Shown: positions 21,730 to 33,715, counted from the first letter of the stretch. The stretch is 64,000 bases of DNA from Mesostigma viride (GCA_009746045.1 RPFO01000539.1:1-64000); one strand, 5' to 3'. The notes: a model not told the origin generated them from the letters alone. Made by a program: numbers and translations.

Positions 21730-24318
21730 TCAGCAGTCGTCGTCGTCGTCATCGTCATCGGCAAGGATGAGCGCTCGCTTCCGACGCCGGGAGGCGCCTG
21801 CGTTGTTGTTCTCCGCCACAACGTCGCTGGGTGGAACCATCTCGCGCAATCGAGCCTCGGCCAGGGTGATATCCGGCGCTTGCAACGCAGGGACGACCAC
21901 ACCGGGGCACCCGCAGATCTGTGCCTCCAGCTCGTGGAGAGGCACGCAAGAAACCGCGTCCTCCTCCCAACGGGCACCCCAGTACATGGCTACCATGTCG
22001 TTTTGCGTGTCGACAACAGCGACACGACCATGGTACCTGCCGTCCCGGCTTTCGGTGCGACCGTCCGCGGATGTCACACGCTCCGACGCCCAATGACACA
22101 CGACTTGCCCTACGAGGTTGCGGCTGCCACTCTTGACCTGCAGCGTTACGCCTTCCCAGCATGCCTTCGCCATGCCGACGATGCCCTTCGAGCATTCAGC
22201 ATCTTGCCACTTCACGACCGGGTGTTCCGCGTCATAGGGCACCTCCTTCAGCGCCTTTAGGCACTCCTTGGTGAGCTTTTCGTTCGCACCCAAGGAGACT
22301 CCATGGGGCGGCTGACCTCGCTTGCCCACCACTTGTGTCAAGACGAGGTCTGAGGCGGTGATGATCACCGTGTGCGCCGCAGTGGTTGGCGGATGGGGCC
22401 ATTGCGCAATGTCTGTATTCCACGGGTGCCACGTGTCATGCAAATGCTTAGCGCGGTATACAAAGAGCTCAATAGAAGGTTGGCCGCCATCCTCCTTCGC
22501 AACCACCTCCTTGATGATGCCAACGAGGACTGGAGTCCACGTGAGCTTCGAGTTGCAGAGAATACCAGCTGAAGGGTGCCAGTATAGAACAGCGGAGCCT
22601 TTCTCAACGCCTTGCATGCGCTTCAAGTAAGCGACCTTGGCTGCCATGGCCCTGTCTTCTGCCGCCCATTCCTGCTGTGTGTGGCCATCATGACGAACTC
22701 GGTCTACCAGCGGGGTGACGCGCACCGCCTCTGCGTCGACCAACGCCATGAAGTGCTCTTCTTGCGTCGGTGGTGGTTCAGGCGCTGCATCGTGCTCACG
22801 CAGGGCGGAGATGTCCGCGCGAGATGGCCACGGCAAAGGGCGCCACTCCTCAGGCACCTCCTCAGGGGCATGTGGGACTTGACTTGCGAAAAAAGGCCTT
22901 GTTTGGCTTGATGGTGTCGGGCGGAAAGTACCACTGCCAGATGCCATGGGGCAACTTCTCGACCCTTGTTTTGATCGACTCCAGCTCCTTCCCCAGAAAC
23001 TCCATGTTCAATGGTGCGAAGGCTGGGGTGTCCTGCAACATCGGAATGCGGTCTGGATCCACAAGTCGGACGCCAAACAGCGGCCGCCCCTCCGCATCAA
23101 ACCTGTATGGCTGTGTCATCGCCTTCCCGCACCGTGGCGCGCCTTCCTGTCGAGTCCCCGCGGGCTGCCACGGCGTCTTTTGGGACTCCGTGGTCCGGTA
23201 GGACAACCAGGTCTCTGTGTTGCCCTGTACCTGGAAGAAGACGGCGTGGTGCACCTTCATTGAGCGACCGCGTTTTTCAGGCACCGGCTGTGCCGCTCCG
23301 CCGCTCCGCCGCTCCGCCGCCCGCCGGCTGCGCCGCCGGCCCGCCGCGCGCCGGCTGCCCCGCCCCGTAGCCCGTCGACAGGCTGCCCCGCCCCGCCGCA
23401 TGCCAGCTGCGCCGGCCCGCCGCCCACGCGCGCCGGCAGCGCCGTTGGCCCCCGCGCGCCGACGGCCCTGCCCCGCCGCCCGTTGACAGCCCCGCCCCGC
23501 CGCATGCCAGCTGCGCCGGCCCGCCGCCCATGCGCGCCGGCAGCGCCGCTGGCCCCCCGCGCGCCGACGGCCCTGCCCCGCCGCCCGTCGACTGCCCCGC
23601 CCCGCCGCCCGTCGACAGCCCTGCCCCGCCGCATGCAGGCTGCGCCGCCGCTGCCACCTCGCTGCGCGCTGGCTGCGCCACCTCGCCGCCCGCCGACGGC
23701 GCCGCCCCGCCGCGCACCGGCTGCCCCGCCCCGCCGCCTGTCGACTGCCCCGCCCCGCCGCATGCCAGCTGCGCCGGCCCGCCGCCCACGCGCGCCGGCA
23801 GCGCCGCTGGCCCCCCGCGCGCTGACGGCCCTGCCCCGCCGCCCGTCGACTGCCCCGCCCCGCCGCCCGTCGACAGCCCCGACCCACCGCATGCCAGGTG
23901 CGCCGGCCCGCCGCCCGCGCGCGCCGGCAGCGCCGCTGGCCCCCGCGCGCCGACGGCCCTGCCCCGCCGCCCGTCAACAGCCCTGCCCCGACGCCCGTCG
24001 ACAGCCCCGCCCCGCCGCATGCCAGCTGCGCCGGCCCGCTGCCCACGCGCGCCGGCAGCGCCGCTGGCCCTGCCCCGCCGCCCGTCGACTGCCCCGCCCC
24101 GCCGCCCGTCGACAGCCCTGCCCCGCCGCATGCCAGGTGCGCCGGCCCGCCGCCCGCGCGCACCGGCAGCGCCGCTGGCCCCCCGCGCGCCGACGGCCCT
24201 GCCCCGCCGCCCGTCGACAGCCCCGCCCCGCCGCATGCCAGCTGCGCCGGCCGGCCGCCCATGCGCGCCATGCGCTTCGCAGGTCCATTGGGATCATGAG
24301 GCCTGCGCAGAATCTCAC
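21730..24318 (-). CDS. Hypothetical protein of the 9.28-kb element, with GC-rich repeat domain
   Basis: On the minus strand a frame enters near 24318 (LMIPMDLRSAWRAW), runs through a Gly/Ala/Arg repeat region (24260-23280), then a normal-looking segment (KVHHAVFFQVQGN ... GIWQWYFPPDT). It continues after one frameshift in a homopolymer near 22890 into about 380 further residues ending in poly-Asp. A 42-base upstream exon is likely at 24450-24491 (IIFIRDRNSKGQE), with AG and GT borders. A segment around YHGRVAVVDTQND ... AMYWGARWEED loosely recalls Tudor-like chromatin-reader folds; that is weak. No transposase signature was recognised. Opposite in orientation to the Q-rich gene. Confidence 0.5.
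23280..24260. repeat. GC-rich minisatellite inside the minus-strand gene
   Basis: Imperfect repeats built of CCGCCCGTCGAC, CCCCGCCCCGCCGCATGCC and GCGCGCCGGCAGCGCCG blocks. Its high GC leaves all frames open on both strands, so frame length is not evidence of coding here. Confidence 0.9.
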
Positions 24319-25059
24319 CTCGGAGGCCCGTGCTACTTCTAGTAAGATGCTTGCATTTTCAATGCGTCACCTATATGCAGGCATAGAGGGTGGTACATGG
24401 CGCTAGACTCATCAAGGGATAGGAGCCATGCCCTCAGCAATTACTCACCTCCTGGCCCTTGCTGTTGCGGTCTCGGATGAAGATGATGGTCTACACGCCG
24501 CCGCATGCAAACAAGGAATGAGAGACAAAGCCGTGCGAGGCCAATATGGGCACAGTGAGAGAAACAAGTCGACGCGAACCTACATCACGAGTGTCAGCGA
24601 AGGGGACCCATGGGAGAAGTCTCCCTCCCATGGTATCATTCACGGACACACGCAGCGGCCATGGGAACAGCCAAAACAGCAGGTTCACACACGCAAGGGC
24701 AACGACCTGCAGTGCCTGACCAGCATGTCGGTCAGTTGTGATTGGCAAGGCAGAGCCACACACACCAGGTACACGCTGCATGGGCAGGGAAGACGCTCTT
24801 ACATGAGAAAAAGCGAGGAAACGTGCGCGAGAAGGATATTAAGAGCGATCCGCGCTAGAAGGATGCTACAATAGCATCATATATTCAAGAATTAGCAAAG
24901 AAAGATGTAGAAAAGAGACAAAAGAAAGAAATACGAGAGAAAGCAAAGACAGGGAGCTGCCAAACAGGGCAGACAAAAGGTTACGAGCGGCAAGAGTTGT
25001 GAACGCTGCACTTGATTGCTTTCTCTGACTTGTCAACTGCGAAGAGTGACTGACTTACC

Positions 25060-25740
25060 TCTCTGGAAATGGTATGCTCAGCATCCCATGGTAATGAAAT
25101 GGTGAGCTATGCTGTCAGACATGCCTATATAACATAGCTACCCTAGGGTCCTAATACAAAACTAGAAATCAAACCATACCGTGAGTTTCCCGGCTCGCAC
25201 GGCCTCCTCCCTTTGTGCCGACGCCTGCAAACACAACGGGCCGTGGAGGAGGGTGGAAAGGTGGGCAAGTGTGGAGGAGTTTGGGGGGGACCGGGTTGAG
25301 CAGCGGTGGGGGAAAGATGTGCCGGTCATGATGTTGTCAACTACAGCTGTTGTATCGTGATTCACCTTCAATAAGTCTACTGTTCTACATCCGGTGGTGG
25401 ATGGACACAAGCAATAAAGGCCCCGCCCACAACTCAGATTTCTTTAGAAAATCTACTGATCTACATTCGATGGCGCCTTCACAGAAGCAGGAAACTCCGC
25501 CCACCGGTCAAATGTGACGCCCAACAAAGCCCCAACTTATTTCTTCAAGAAGTATACTGTTTTACATCCGGTAGTGCTTGGACAGAAGCAATATGTAAAG
25601 CCCGCCCACAAATCGGATTTCTTTACGAAAAACCTGTTTTACATTCGATGGGGTCTTGACAGATTCAAGCAGCAATACTCGTTTCTACCTGCGTGCGACT
25701 GCAGCGGCCGAGTGCTGCAACTTGCCTTCACGTCCCAGTC
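25060..25740. other. Region between the two divergent genes, with a ~100-bp repeat
   Basis: Two to three diverged ~100-base repeats between about 25370 and 25670 (CTACTGTTCTACATCCGGT and variants). A donor-like site for the minus strand lies near 25059. No gene was recognised; if the two genes share a promoter it would lie around here or in the minisatellite to the right. Confidence 0.4.
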
Positions 25741-27085
25741 TTCACGTGTCAGTCCTGGTCTTCACGTCTTCACGTCTTCACGTCTTCACGTCTTCACGTC
25801 TTCACGTCTTCACGTCTTCACGACTTCACCTGAACTTGCGGCGTATCGTATCTTTGATACCTTGCATGCACGTCTTCACGTCTTCACGTCTTCACCGCGT
25901 CTTCACCTGTCTTCACCACGTCTTCACGTCTTCGCGTCTTCACGTCTTCACGGCTTCACCTGAACACCTGAACTTCACCTGAACTTGCCGTATCGTGTCT
26001 TCACGTCTTCACGTCTTCACGTCTTCACGTCTTCACCGCGTCTTCACCTGTCTTCACCACGTCTTCACGGCTTCACGGCTTCACGTCTTCACGGCTTCAC
26101 CTGAACACCTGAACTTCACCTGAACTTGCCGTATCGTGTCTTCACGTCTTCACGTCTTCACGTCTTCACGTCTTCACCGCGTCTTCACCTGTCTTCACCA
26201 CGTCTTCACGTCTTCGCGTCTTCACGTCTTCACGGCTTCACCTGAACACCTGAACTTCACCTGAACTTGCCGTATCGTGTCTTCACGTCTTCACGTCTTC
26301 ACGTCTTCACGTCTTCACGTCTTCACCGCGTCTTCACCTGTCTTCACCACGTCTTCACGGCTTCACGGCTTCACGTCTTCACGGCTTCACCTGAACACCT
26401 GAACTTCACCTGAACTTGCCGTATCGTGTCTTCACGTCTTCACGTCTTCACGTCTTCACGTCTTCACCGCGTCTTCACCTGTCTTCACCACGTCTTCACG
26501 TCTTCGCGTCTTCACGGCTTCACGGCTTCACCTGAACACCTGAACTTCACCTGAACTTGCCGTATCGTGTCTTCACGTCTTCACGTCTTCACGTCTTCAC
26601 GTCTTCACGTCTTCACCGCGTCTTCACCTGTCTTCACCACGTCTTCACGGCTTCACGGCTTCACGTCTTCACGGCTTCACCTGAACACCTGAACTTCACC
26701 TGAACTTGCCGTATCGTGTCTTCACGTCTTCACGTCTTCACGTCTTCACGTCTTCACGTCTTCACCGCGTCTTCACCTGTCTTCACCACGTCTTCACGGC
26801 CTCACGGCTTCACGTCTTCACGGCTTCACCTGAACACCTGAACTTCACCTGAACTTGCCGTATCGTGTCTTCACGTCTTCACGTCTTCACGTCTTCACGT
26901 CTTCACGTCTTCACCGCGTCTTCACCTGTCTTCACCACGTCTTCACGGCTTCACGGCTTCACGTCTTCACGGCTTCACCTGAACACCTGAACTTCACCTG
27001 AACTTGCCGTATCGTGTCTTCACGTCTTCACGTCTTCACGTCTTCACGTCTTCACCGCGTCTTCACCTGTCTTCACCACGTCTTC
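25740..27085. repeat. CTTCACGTC minisatellite with ~145-bp higher-order units
   Basis: A 9-base unit (CTTCACGTC and variants such as CTTCACGGC and CTTCACCTG) is arranged in about eight higher-order units of 140-149 bases. Each is marked by GAACTTGCCGTATCGTGTC (about 25987, 26127, 26270, 26417, 26560, 26708, 26857, 27006). Confidence 0.95.
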
Positions 27086-27276
27086 ACGGCTTCACCTGAA
27101 CACCTGAACTTTGCGTATCGTATCTTTCATACATTGCATCATTTGCATGCCTTGGAGCTGCACGTCTTCAAGCAGTGTCACCCAGTTCCCGCTTGATTCA
27201 AATGCACTTCGCGCTTGAATTCGTGACTTCGCCCCGCTCAAGGTGGAAAGAATGATGGGCACTAGCCACGGGAACT

Positions 27277-27624
27277 ATGCCCGATGCTGATAGCCGAAGC
27301 GATGACATGGACGAATTGATTGATTTGTGTTATGCCGGGGACGATTGTAGAAAATGGGTGCTAGGAAAGAAATCTGGTGCCATGAAAGTAGATTTTTTGG
27401 CCGGTGCAAACCACCAATGCGCCGGCCGATGTGGCAAGGTCCTGCACGGCAGCCAGAGCGCACCCAGCCAGAGCGTACCCAGCCGCTGCCGCCGCCGACC
27501 CCCGTACTGGTGGGCGTGGAACAGACGATGAGAGAGATGCAACGAGCTATGGAGAACCAAAGCAAGAAGGTTGAAGAGCTTGGTTTGCAGCTGCGTCAAG
27601 AGGTGCAGAAACAAGTGGTCCAGC

Positions 27625-27663
<39 letters not shown>

Positions 27664-27700
27664 TGCAGCAGCAACTGCAGCAGCAACTGCAGCAACAACT

Positions 27701-27769
<69 letters not shown>

Positions 27770-29184
27770 CTTCAGTTCCCGCAGGCAGCGTCGGCAATGT
27801 CGCAGTTTCCACAGGCATTGTCGGCACTGCAGCAGTTTTCGCAGGGACCGTCGGCAGCAGAGCAGTTCCCGCAGGGATCATCGGTGGTGCAGCAGTTCTT
27901 TGTGAGTCATTCGTGTAGTGTTGAGTGGGTGGGGTGGGGGGTGTGTGTGGGGGGGGGGTGTAGGGGGGTTTGACTGTGTGACTGCGTGGCTGCTTGGCTG
28001 GAAAGGAGGGTGCGTGGCTGTGTGGCTGCGTGGCTGCGCTGCTGCGTGGCTGCGTGGCTGCGTGGCTGCGTGGCTGCGTGGCTGCGCTGCTGCGTGGCTG
28101 CGTGGCTGCGTGGCTGTGTGGCTGCGTGGCTGCGCTGCTGCGTGGCTGCGTGGCTGCGCTGCTGCGTGGCTGCGTGGCTGGAAAGGAGGGTGCGTGGCTG
28201 TGTGGCTGCGTGGCTGCGCTGCTGCGTGGCTGCGTGGCTGCTTGGCTGGAAAGGAGGGTGCGTGGCTGTGTGGCTGCGTGGCTGCGCTGCTGCGTGGCTG
28301 CGTGGCTGCGTGGCTGCGTGGCTGCGTGGCTGCGTGGCTGCGTGGCTGCGTGGCTGCGTGGCTGCGTGGCTGGAAAGGAGGGTGCGTGGCTGTGTGGCTG
28401 CGTGGCTGCGCTGCTGCGTGGCTGCGTGGCTGCGTGGCTGCTGCTGCTGCGTGGCTGCGTGGCTGCGTGGCTGTGTGGCTGCGTGGCTGCGCTGCTGCGT
28501 GGCTGCGTGGCTGCGTGGCTGCTTGGCTGGAAAGGAGGGTGCGTGGCTGTGTGGCTGCGTGGCTGCGCTGCTGCGTGGCTGCGTGGCTGCGTGGCTGGAA
28601 AGGAGGGTGCGTGGCTGTGTGGCTGCGTGGCTGCGCTGCTGCGTGGCTGCGTGGCTGCGTGGCTGCGTGGCTGCTTGGCTGGAAAGGAGGGTGCGTGGCT
28701 GTGTGGCTGCGTGTAGCTGCGCTGCTGCGTGGCTGCGTGGCTGCGTGGCTGCGTGGCTGCGTGGCTGCGTGGCTGCGTGGCTGCGTGGCTGGAAAGGAGG
28801 GTGCGTGGCTGTGTGGCTGCGTGGCTGCGCTGCTGCGTGGCTGCGTGGCTGCGTGGCTGCGTGGCTGGCTGGGGGGGGGGGGGGTGCCGGGTGCGTGGAT
28901 GCGTGGATGTGTGGCTGGGTGGGTGCGTCACTGCGTGGCTGGCTGGCTCTGTGGCTGCGTGGGCGGCTGGATGGCCGGGTCAGCGTGGCTTCGTGTTCAA
29001 TGGGATGCTAATATGTTGTTGCCTTTGGATGCCACAGTTCATGGATTCTTTTGTTCACATGCAGGTGCTGCCGTCTTCCCCATCGACGTCGTCAAGACCG
29101 ATGTCGCCAAGAAGGATGATGCAATCACTCTCGGCCATGTTTAACTCATGTGGGCCTTCATGGCCATACGGGAAATATTATTGA
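27277..29184 (+). CDS. Q-rich coiled-coil hypothetical protein of the 9.28-kb element, two-exon model
   Basis: An acidic N-terminus (MPDADSRSDDMDELID, from 27289 or just upstream) continues, after a shift within a 15-base repeat near 27470, into a coiled-coil-like stretch (EQTMREMQRAMENQSKK). A poly-Gln CAG tract follows, and after a second shift at its end come four 10-residue repeats (QFPQAASAMS, QFPQALSALQ, QFSQGPSAAE, QFPQGSSVVQ) at 27773-27892. Exon 1 ends at 27901 before GTGAGT. A CAG acceptor ends at 29064, and exon 2 (29065-29184; VLPSSPSTSSRPMSPRR) joins in phase 0. The intron holds the whole GCTGCGTGG minisatellite. The clean splice phase and shared composition support the model. 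Possible DNA-binding partner protein; function unknown. Confidence 0.5.
27630..27770 (+). repeat. (CAG)n tract with ACTG interruptions
   Basis: CAG repeat with four CAACTGCAG interruptions, encoding poly-Gln in the coiled-coil frame. Confidence 0.95.
27975..28870. repeat. GCTGCGTGG minisatellite within the predicted intron
   Basis: About 900 bases of the 9-mer GCTGCGTGG with GCTGCGCTG variants and recurring GCTGGAAAGGAGGGTGCGT spacers. Because the unit is a multiple of three, long Leu/Arg/Gly/Cys/Ala-only frames stay open on the plus strand and Ser/His/Ala/Thr/Gln frames on the minus strand; these are artefacts. Confidence 0.95.
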
Positions 29185-29861
29185 ATCAGTTCTTTGACAC
29201 TGAGTTGGCACTACGCAACACCTTTGATGCACATGAGTGCAGGGCGCATGTGTTGAAACCATGCAACCATGGCGATCCCTCAAAAAGTTTGGTTATGTAA
29301 TAAGTGACACAATTATTCCGGACGTATGATGGCCCAACGTCCTGTAAGGTTGAGTTGTCTTGGAGGAGGAGCGTGATGACCGCGGAAGCCGCGTGGGTGT
29401 CTGTAGTGCTATATCTTGAAGATGTACGGTCTTGGAAGAGTTATGGTCTTGGAATCATATAATAATGAACTTGGAATAAAGTTGCGGGCAGCCTTCAATT
29501 GGCATATGTTGTCTCATTGATGTTGTCTCATTGCGTTAATGGGTCAATTGTCTTAGTTTATATAATGTATATCTTGGGAAACTCATTGCTTCAATAAAAT
29601 GCATGCTAGGCGCAATCAACCCCCACAAACACATCTGAAAACTGCACAGTGCATCAAATGTATCCTAGACAAAAAAATGTATCCTAATCCGGTAAAACCA
29701 CCCTAATTACTCGCGTCGTTAGTGCTTTCGGATCGGATTTGGTCGGGTACGAATTGTCACTAATCAGTATCACCAGATTTCTCGGGTAAACCGTACTAAT
29801 GAACCGAAAATTGTCGCTAATTGAGGTGCCGAAATCACTAAGGAAGTGAGCTGACCCTGTA

Positions 29862-30364
29862 AAGACCAAATGGTGGTGGCACGGAGTACAAAATTAATGG
29901 TGGTGGCACGCCGCCATTGTTGTTGTTGTTGTTGTGTCCCACGCCGCACACAGGTGGAGTACAATTTGGTGGTGGCACGGTGTGCCGGTGCAACGGTGCA
30001 ACGGTGCAACGGTGCAACGGTGCAACGGTGCAACGGCCAGTGATTGGCCCGTTGCTGATTTTCTGATATGCAGCCTAGTAAAAATTGGCCGCAAATCTTG
30101 TGCCCACGTGCGACCGGACGAATTTGCGGCCAATTTTTATTAGGCTGCATGTCAGCAAATCAGCAACGGGCCAATCACTGGCCGTTGCACCGTTGCACCG
30201 TTGCACCGTTGCACCGTTGCACCGTTGCACCGTTGCACCGGCACACCGTGCCACCACCAAATTGTACTCCACCGGTGTGCGGCGTGGGACACAACAACAA
30301 CAACAACAATGGCGGCGTGCCACCACCATTAATTTTATACTCCGTGCCACCACCATTTGGTCTT
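29862..30364. repeat. 503-bp near-perfect palindrome (fold-back element)
   Basis: Arms of about 245 bases run from AAGACCAAATGGTGGTGG at 29862 to its reverse complement ending at 30364, with the centre near 30113. Each arm carries GTGGCACGGAGTA, a (GTT)n run with GTGTCCCACGCCGC, several CGGTGCAACGG repeats and GCCAGTGATTGGCC. Possibly a fold-back transposon or MITE; the short repeats match the subterminal arrays of the 17-kb insert. Confidence 0.85.
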
Positions 30365-31352
30365 CACATGTAGGGGATATCGGACAGCACCAGCGCTGTG
30401 TATTTTGTTTACTCATGTCGTGTGCTCAACCAGCCATCCTTTATTTCCCTATGATGCATGTTTGCGGAATTCTGGCAACCTGCCATGTGGCACATGGCCA
30501 AACTCCTCAATGTCAGGGGTGCGAGGGGTTGTTTGTCAAGAGGATAGACACACGCACATGCTCAACAACTCTTGCTCCAATGCCACTGCCACTAACCCAG
30601 AAACTCGGGCACAACCACGCACGATCGCTAAGCTGCTAGCCAGAATCGCAGTCCTCGCCAAAGTGAGGGATGGGGCACCAGCTAGTTAGGCAGTCTGGTG
30701 GCTGAGGACGAGCAGGAGTTGAATGACATTTCTGAAGCAAGTAGTCACGGATGGCTTGGAGAAACATGGTGAAGCATGCAAGGGCGTGCATCTCATGCTG
30801 ACAAGGGCCAGAGCAAGAGCATGAGCACAAGGCACGTGCCTGTGAAGAGGCCATTGGCCTTGCACTATCTGTTGAAGACAACTGCGGTATGGTGGCCAAG
30901 CGGCTCACCGGGGTTGTGCAGTGGCTTCTTCATGCTAGGTATGATGGCGGCCAAGTGCAGTCCTTTGGTGGCACATTTCAAGCCGGCAACCTCGAGGTAG
31001 CAACTGAGCAGTGTATGAGCTGTCTGGCTATGCACCAGAGCGCTGGCTGAGGAGATCTAGTCCAACTTGGAAGCTGCATCGCCAGCAACGTGAACCCCTA
31101 TAACAGAGACAGGGACATGGGGACATCCATGGTGATGCAGAGGACCATGTGTGGCAACCTTAGTCAGGCGGGCCGGTTGCCAAGGGATGTGCTGCTACCG
31201 AATCAAGGCGCACAAAACACATCGCAGCCATGCCGACCGCCAAGATGCCTGGCATGATTAGATTACTACATTGCCAAGCTGAGTTTGCGACTACCGTGCA
31301 TGCTGTGGGTTTGAACTGATCATGCTAGCGAACGTGACAGCTGGCAGTTCTT
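30365..31352. other. No gene seen
   Basis: Moderately GC-balanced sequence with only short frames; nothing recognised. Confidence 0.5.
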
Positions 31353-31694
31353 ATCAAAGAGACAACCAGCGCAGGCCAGAAATCGGGAGAATCCGGACCA
31401 TGGTAGCTCGAGCCTGCCGTTATCTTTTCCGCGTTTTCGAGTCGTTCAGGATGATGAAGATGAATGGTGATGGAAATGTGTATCCTTGTGCATTGAAATT
31501 ATGGCTGGCTTACGTGTGGAGCGACTAGATGACCTAGACGGTGGGGCCGGAAACAGCATGCTTGATCAGGGCGTGTGTTTCTAGCCTAGCTGGCCGGGAG
31601 TGTCTAGTGGTGAGCACCATTGCTGCGATCGCTCTCCCACCATTTACGAGGAAATACCCGCAAATGGAAAACCACTGAAAAGGTCTAGCTAGTT
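31353..31694 (+). repeat. ~340-bp dispersed repeat, copy 1
   Basis: Nearly identical, in reverse complement, to 53384-53722. Shared blocks include GAGAGCGATCGCAGCAATGG (seen here as its complement) and the TACCCGCAAATGG end. One end carries CTAGCTAG. No coding sequence recognised. Confidence 0.85.
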
Positions 31695-31959
31695 CTTATG
31701 TCTAGTTCTTATGTCTAACAAGCCCCTACTTGAAAATTGCCTGAGCATGGCCACATGCACATATATACAGCCATGTCTAGCCACTGTTCATATTCATATA
31801 TCTTTGTCTATGTGTCACAAAAGTTGTGTTATATTATCTGTGCAAGGTCTGAACAGTTAGCAACACAGTTGGTGGGAGTTGGCCATACCGTTACAAAAGA
31901 ACTTTGTCATCCAAGGTTGAGTGATTAGCTGGAAACTGGCAGGTGTTGCATGGACCAGT

Positions 31960-32490
31960 GAACCCAATGACACTTGATGGACCTGAATTAAGTTTTGTGC
32001 AATGTCTGAAATGATGATGATTAACATGCGCGCTTGTTTTCAGCCTCAACTGAGCACACCTGGCATGGGAAACTGCACTTGGAAATGTGGCGGAAATGCA
32101 AAAATCGCACATTTTTTCTCACATTTGGTAGCGAGCTGTCAATGAATGAAGTACAACGGACCTGAATTTTTGTGCAATGTCTACAATAATGATATTTAAT
32201 ATGCTTGCAAGTTTCCAGCCCCAACTGAGCACATCTTGTATGAAAACTGTCATGAAATGTGTCTAAAAAACGCGAAAAACGCACATTTTTGCTAGCATTT
32301 GGTGGCATTTTGTTACCAAATACAGTACGATGGACCTGATTTTTTGTGCCATGTCTACATTTATGATGTGCAATGTGATTGCAAATTTCCAGCCTCGACT
32401 GAACACACCTTCTATGGAAACTGCAATGAGATGTGGTGAAACAGTGCGTTTTTGCTAGCATTTGGTGGCAGTTTGTCACCAAATGAGGTC
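31960..32490. repeat. ~175-bp satellite, three diverged units (right-side counterpart)
   Basis: Units with CCTGAATTTTTTGTGCAATGTCTAC-like and GCATTTGGTGGCA blocks start near 31982, 32161 and 32335. Read in reverse complement they share CTCAGTTGG.GCTGG and CAAATGCTAGCA with the 184-bp satellite at 17390-18650. Confidence 0.8.
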
Positions 32491-32784
32491 AGATGACCAT
32501 GGGACCTGGTGCACAGTTGGTAGACATGAGCATTAGCCTACCTGCAAATAGCCAGGCCAGGAGCTCTTTATTTGCATACTAAGTGGTATTTGTTTATATT
32601 AAAATCTGGAAAGTTGCTAAAAATAGACATGCCAAAAATAGACCAACCGATGTCGGAAAATTCTGGAAAGTCAAATTCCTTCTACTGGTGTCCTGGACAT
32701 GCTGCCTACCAATATCTAGCATGTTTGGACTCAATTTGCTCCATGTAGGGCTTATAAGGGCATTTTTTGGCACTTTCATACCGT

Positions 32785-33715
32785 TGTGGAGGTGGCACGG
32801 TGGCACGGTGGCATGGTGGCTCCATGGATAACAATTGCATGTGCAAAGGTGTGTTCTGATCAGGCACTCCGCAAAGGTGAAAACCATTTGCGTTCAGTGC
32901 CGGGCCGCGGAAAACGCGGAAAAACGGAAAGGTGTGTGTTTATATGCAATTTGAGGTGCAACGGTGCAACGGTGCAACGGTGCAACGGTGCAACGGTGCC
33001 ACGGTGCCACGGTGGCACGGTGGCACGGTGGCACGGTGGCACGATGCCACGATGCAACGGTGTCATGAGCATGTCTAGGTAACCCTTGCATGACCCAAAT
33101 GTTACCCTTGATAAATCCCAATGGATAACCATTGTATGTGCAAATATGTGTACGTGTTTATATGCAACTTTTGAGGTGGCACAGTGGCACGGTGGCACGC
33201 TGGCACGATGCCACGGTGCCATGGTGTCATGAGCATCTAGGTAACCCTTGCATGACCCATCCACCTACATAAAACCCATGGATAACAATTGCATGTGCAA
33301 AGGTGTGTGTTTATATGCAATTTGAGGTGCAACGGTGCAACGGTGCAACGGTGCAACGGTGCCACGGTGCCACGGTGGCACGTGGCACGATGCCACGATG
33401 CAACGGTGTCATGAGCATGTCTAGGTAACCCTTGCATGACCCATTACCCTTGATAAATCCCAATGGATAACCATTGTATGTGCAAAGGTGTGTGTTTATA
33501 TGCAATTTGAGGTGCAACGGTGCAACGGTGCAACGGTGCAACGGCGCCACGGTGGCACGGTGTCATGAGCATCTAGGTAACCCTTGCATGACCCATCCAC
33601 CTACATAAATCCCATGGATAACAATTGCATGTGCAAAGGTGTGTGCATATATGCAATTTGAGGTGCAACGGTGCAACGGTGCAACGGTGCAACAGTGCAA
33701 CGGTGCCACGGCCGC
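32785..33715. repeat. Right subterminal short-repeat arrays
   Basis: Five blocks of GGTGCAACGG / GGTGGCACGG repeats (about 32789, 32955-33060, 33175-33230, 33327-33410, 33511-33560 and 33664-33710). Each lies in a ~150-360-base unit that also contains GTGTCATGAGCATG, CTAGGTAACCCTTGCATGACC and GGATAACAATTGCATGTGC. They mirror the left arrays of the insert. Confidence 0.9.

Larger units (their letters stand above)
20427..29704. mobile_element. 9.28-kb element with perfect 30-bp terminal inverted repeats and two divergent genes
   Basis: 20427-20456 and 29675-29704 are exact reverse complements over 30 bases (AGGGTGGTTTTACCGG ... ATACATTT). A second partial copy of the inner part (CAAATGTATCCTA) lies just inside each end. 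The interval holds a minus-strand spliced gene model (about 21730-24490) and a plus-strand Q-rich gene model (27277-29184), divergently arranged around a minisatellite. This layout suits a two-gene DNA transposon. No target-site duplication was obvious and neither protein shows a transposase motif I can name, so the superfamily is open. Confidence 0.65.

Noticed and set aside
23483-24406. Plus-strand Pro/Arg/Ala frames of up to 307 codons
   Set aside because: Antisense to the GC-rich minisatellite; the minus strand continues into normal-composition protein on one side, the plus strand does not.
27330-29011. 533-codon minus-strand and 408/341-codon plus-strand frames
   Set aside because: GCTGCGTGG 9-mer and CAG repeats keep all these frames open; only the Q-rich two-exon model has normal flanks and splice sites.
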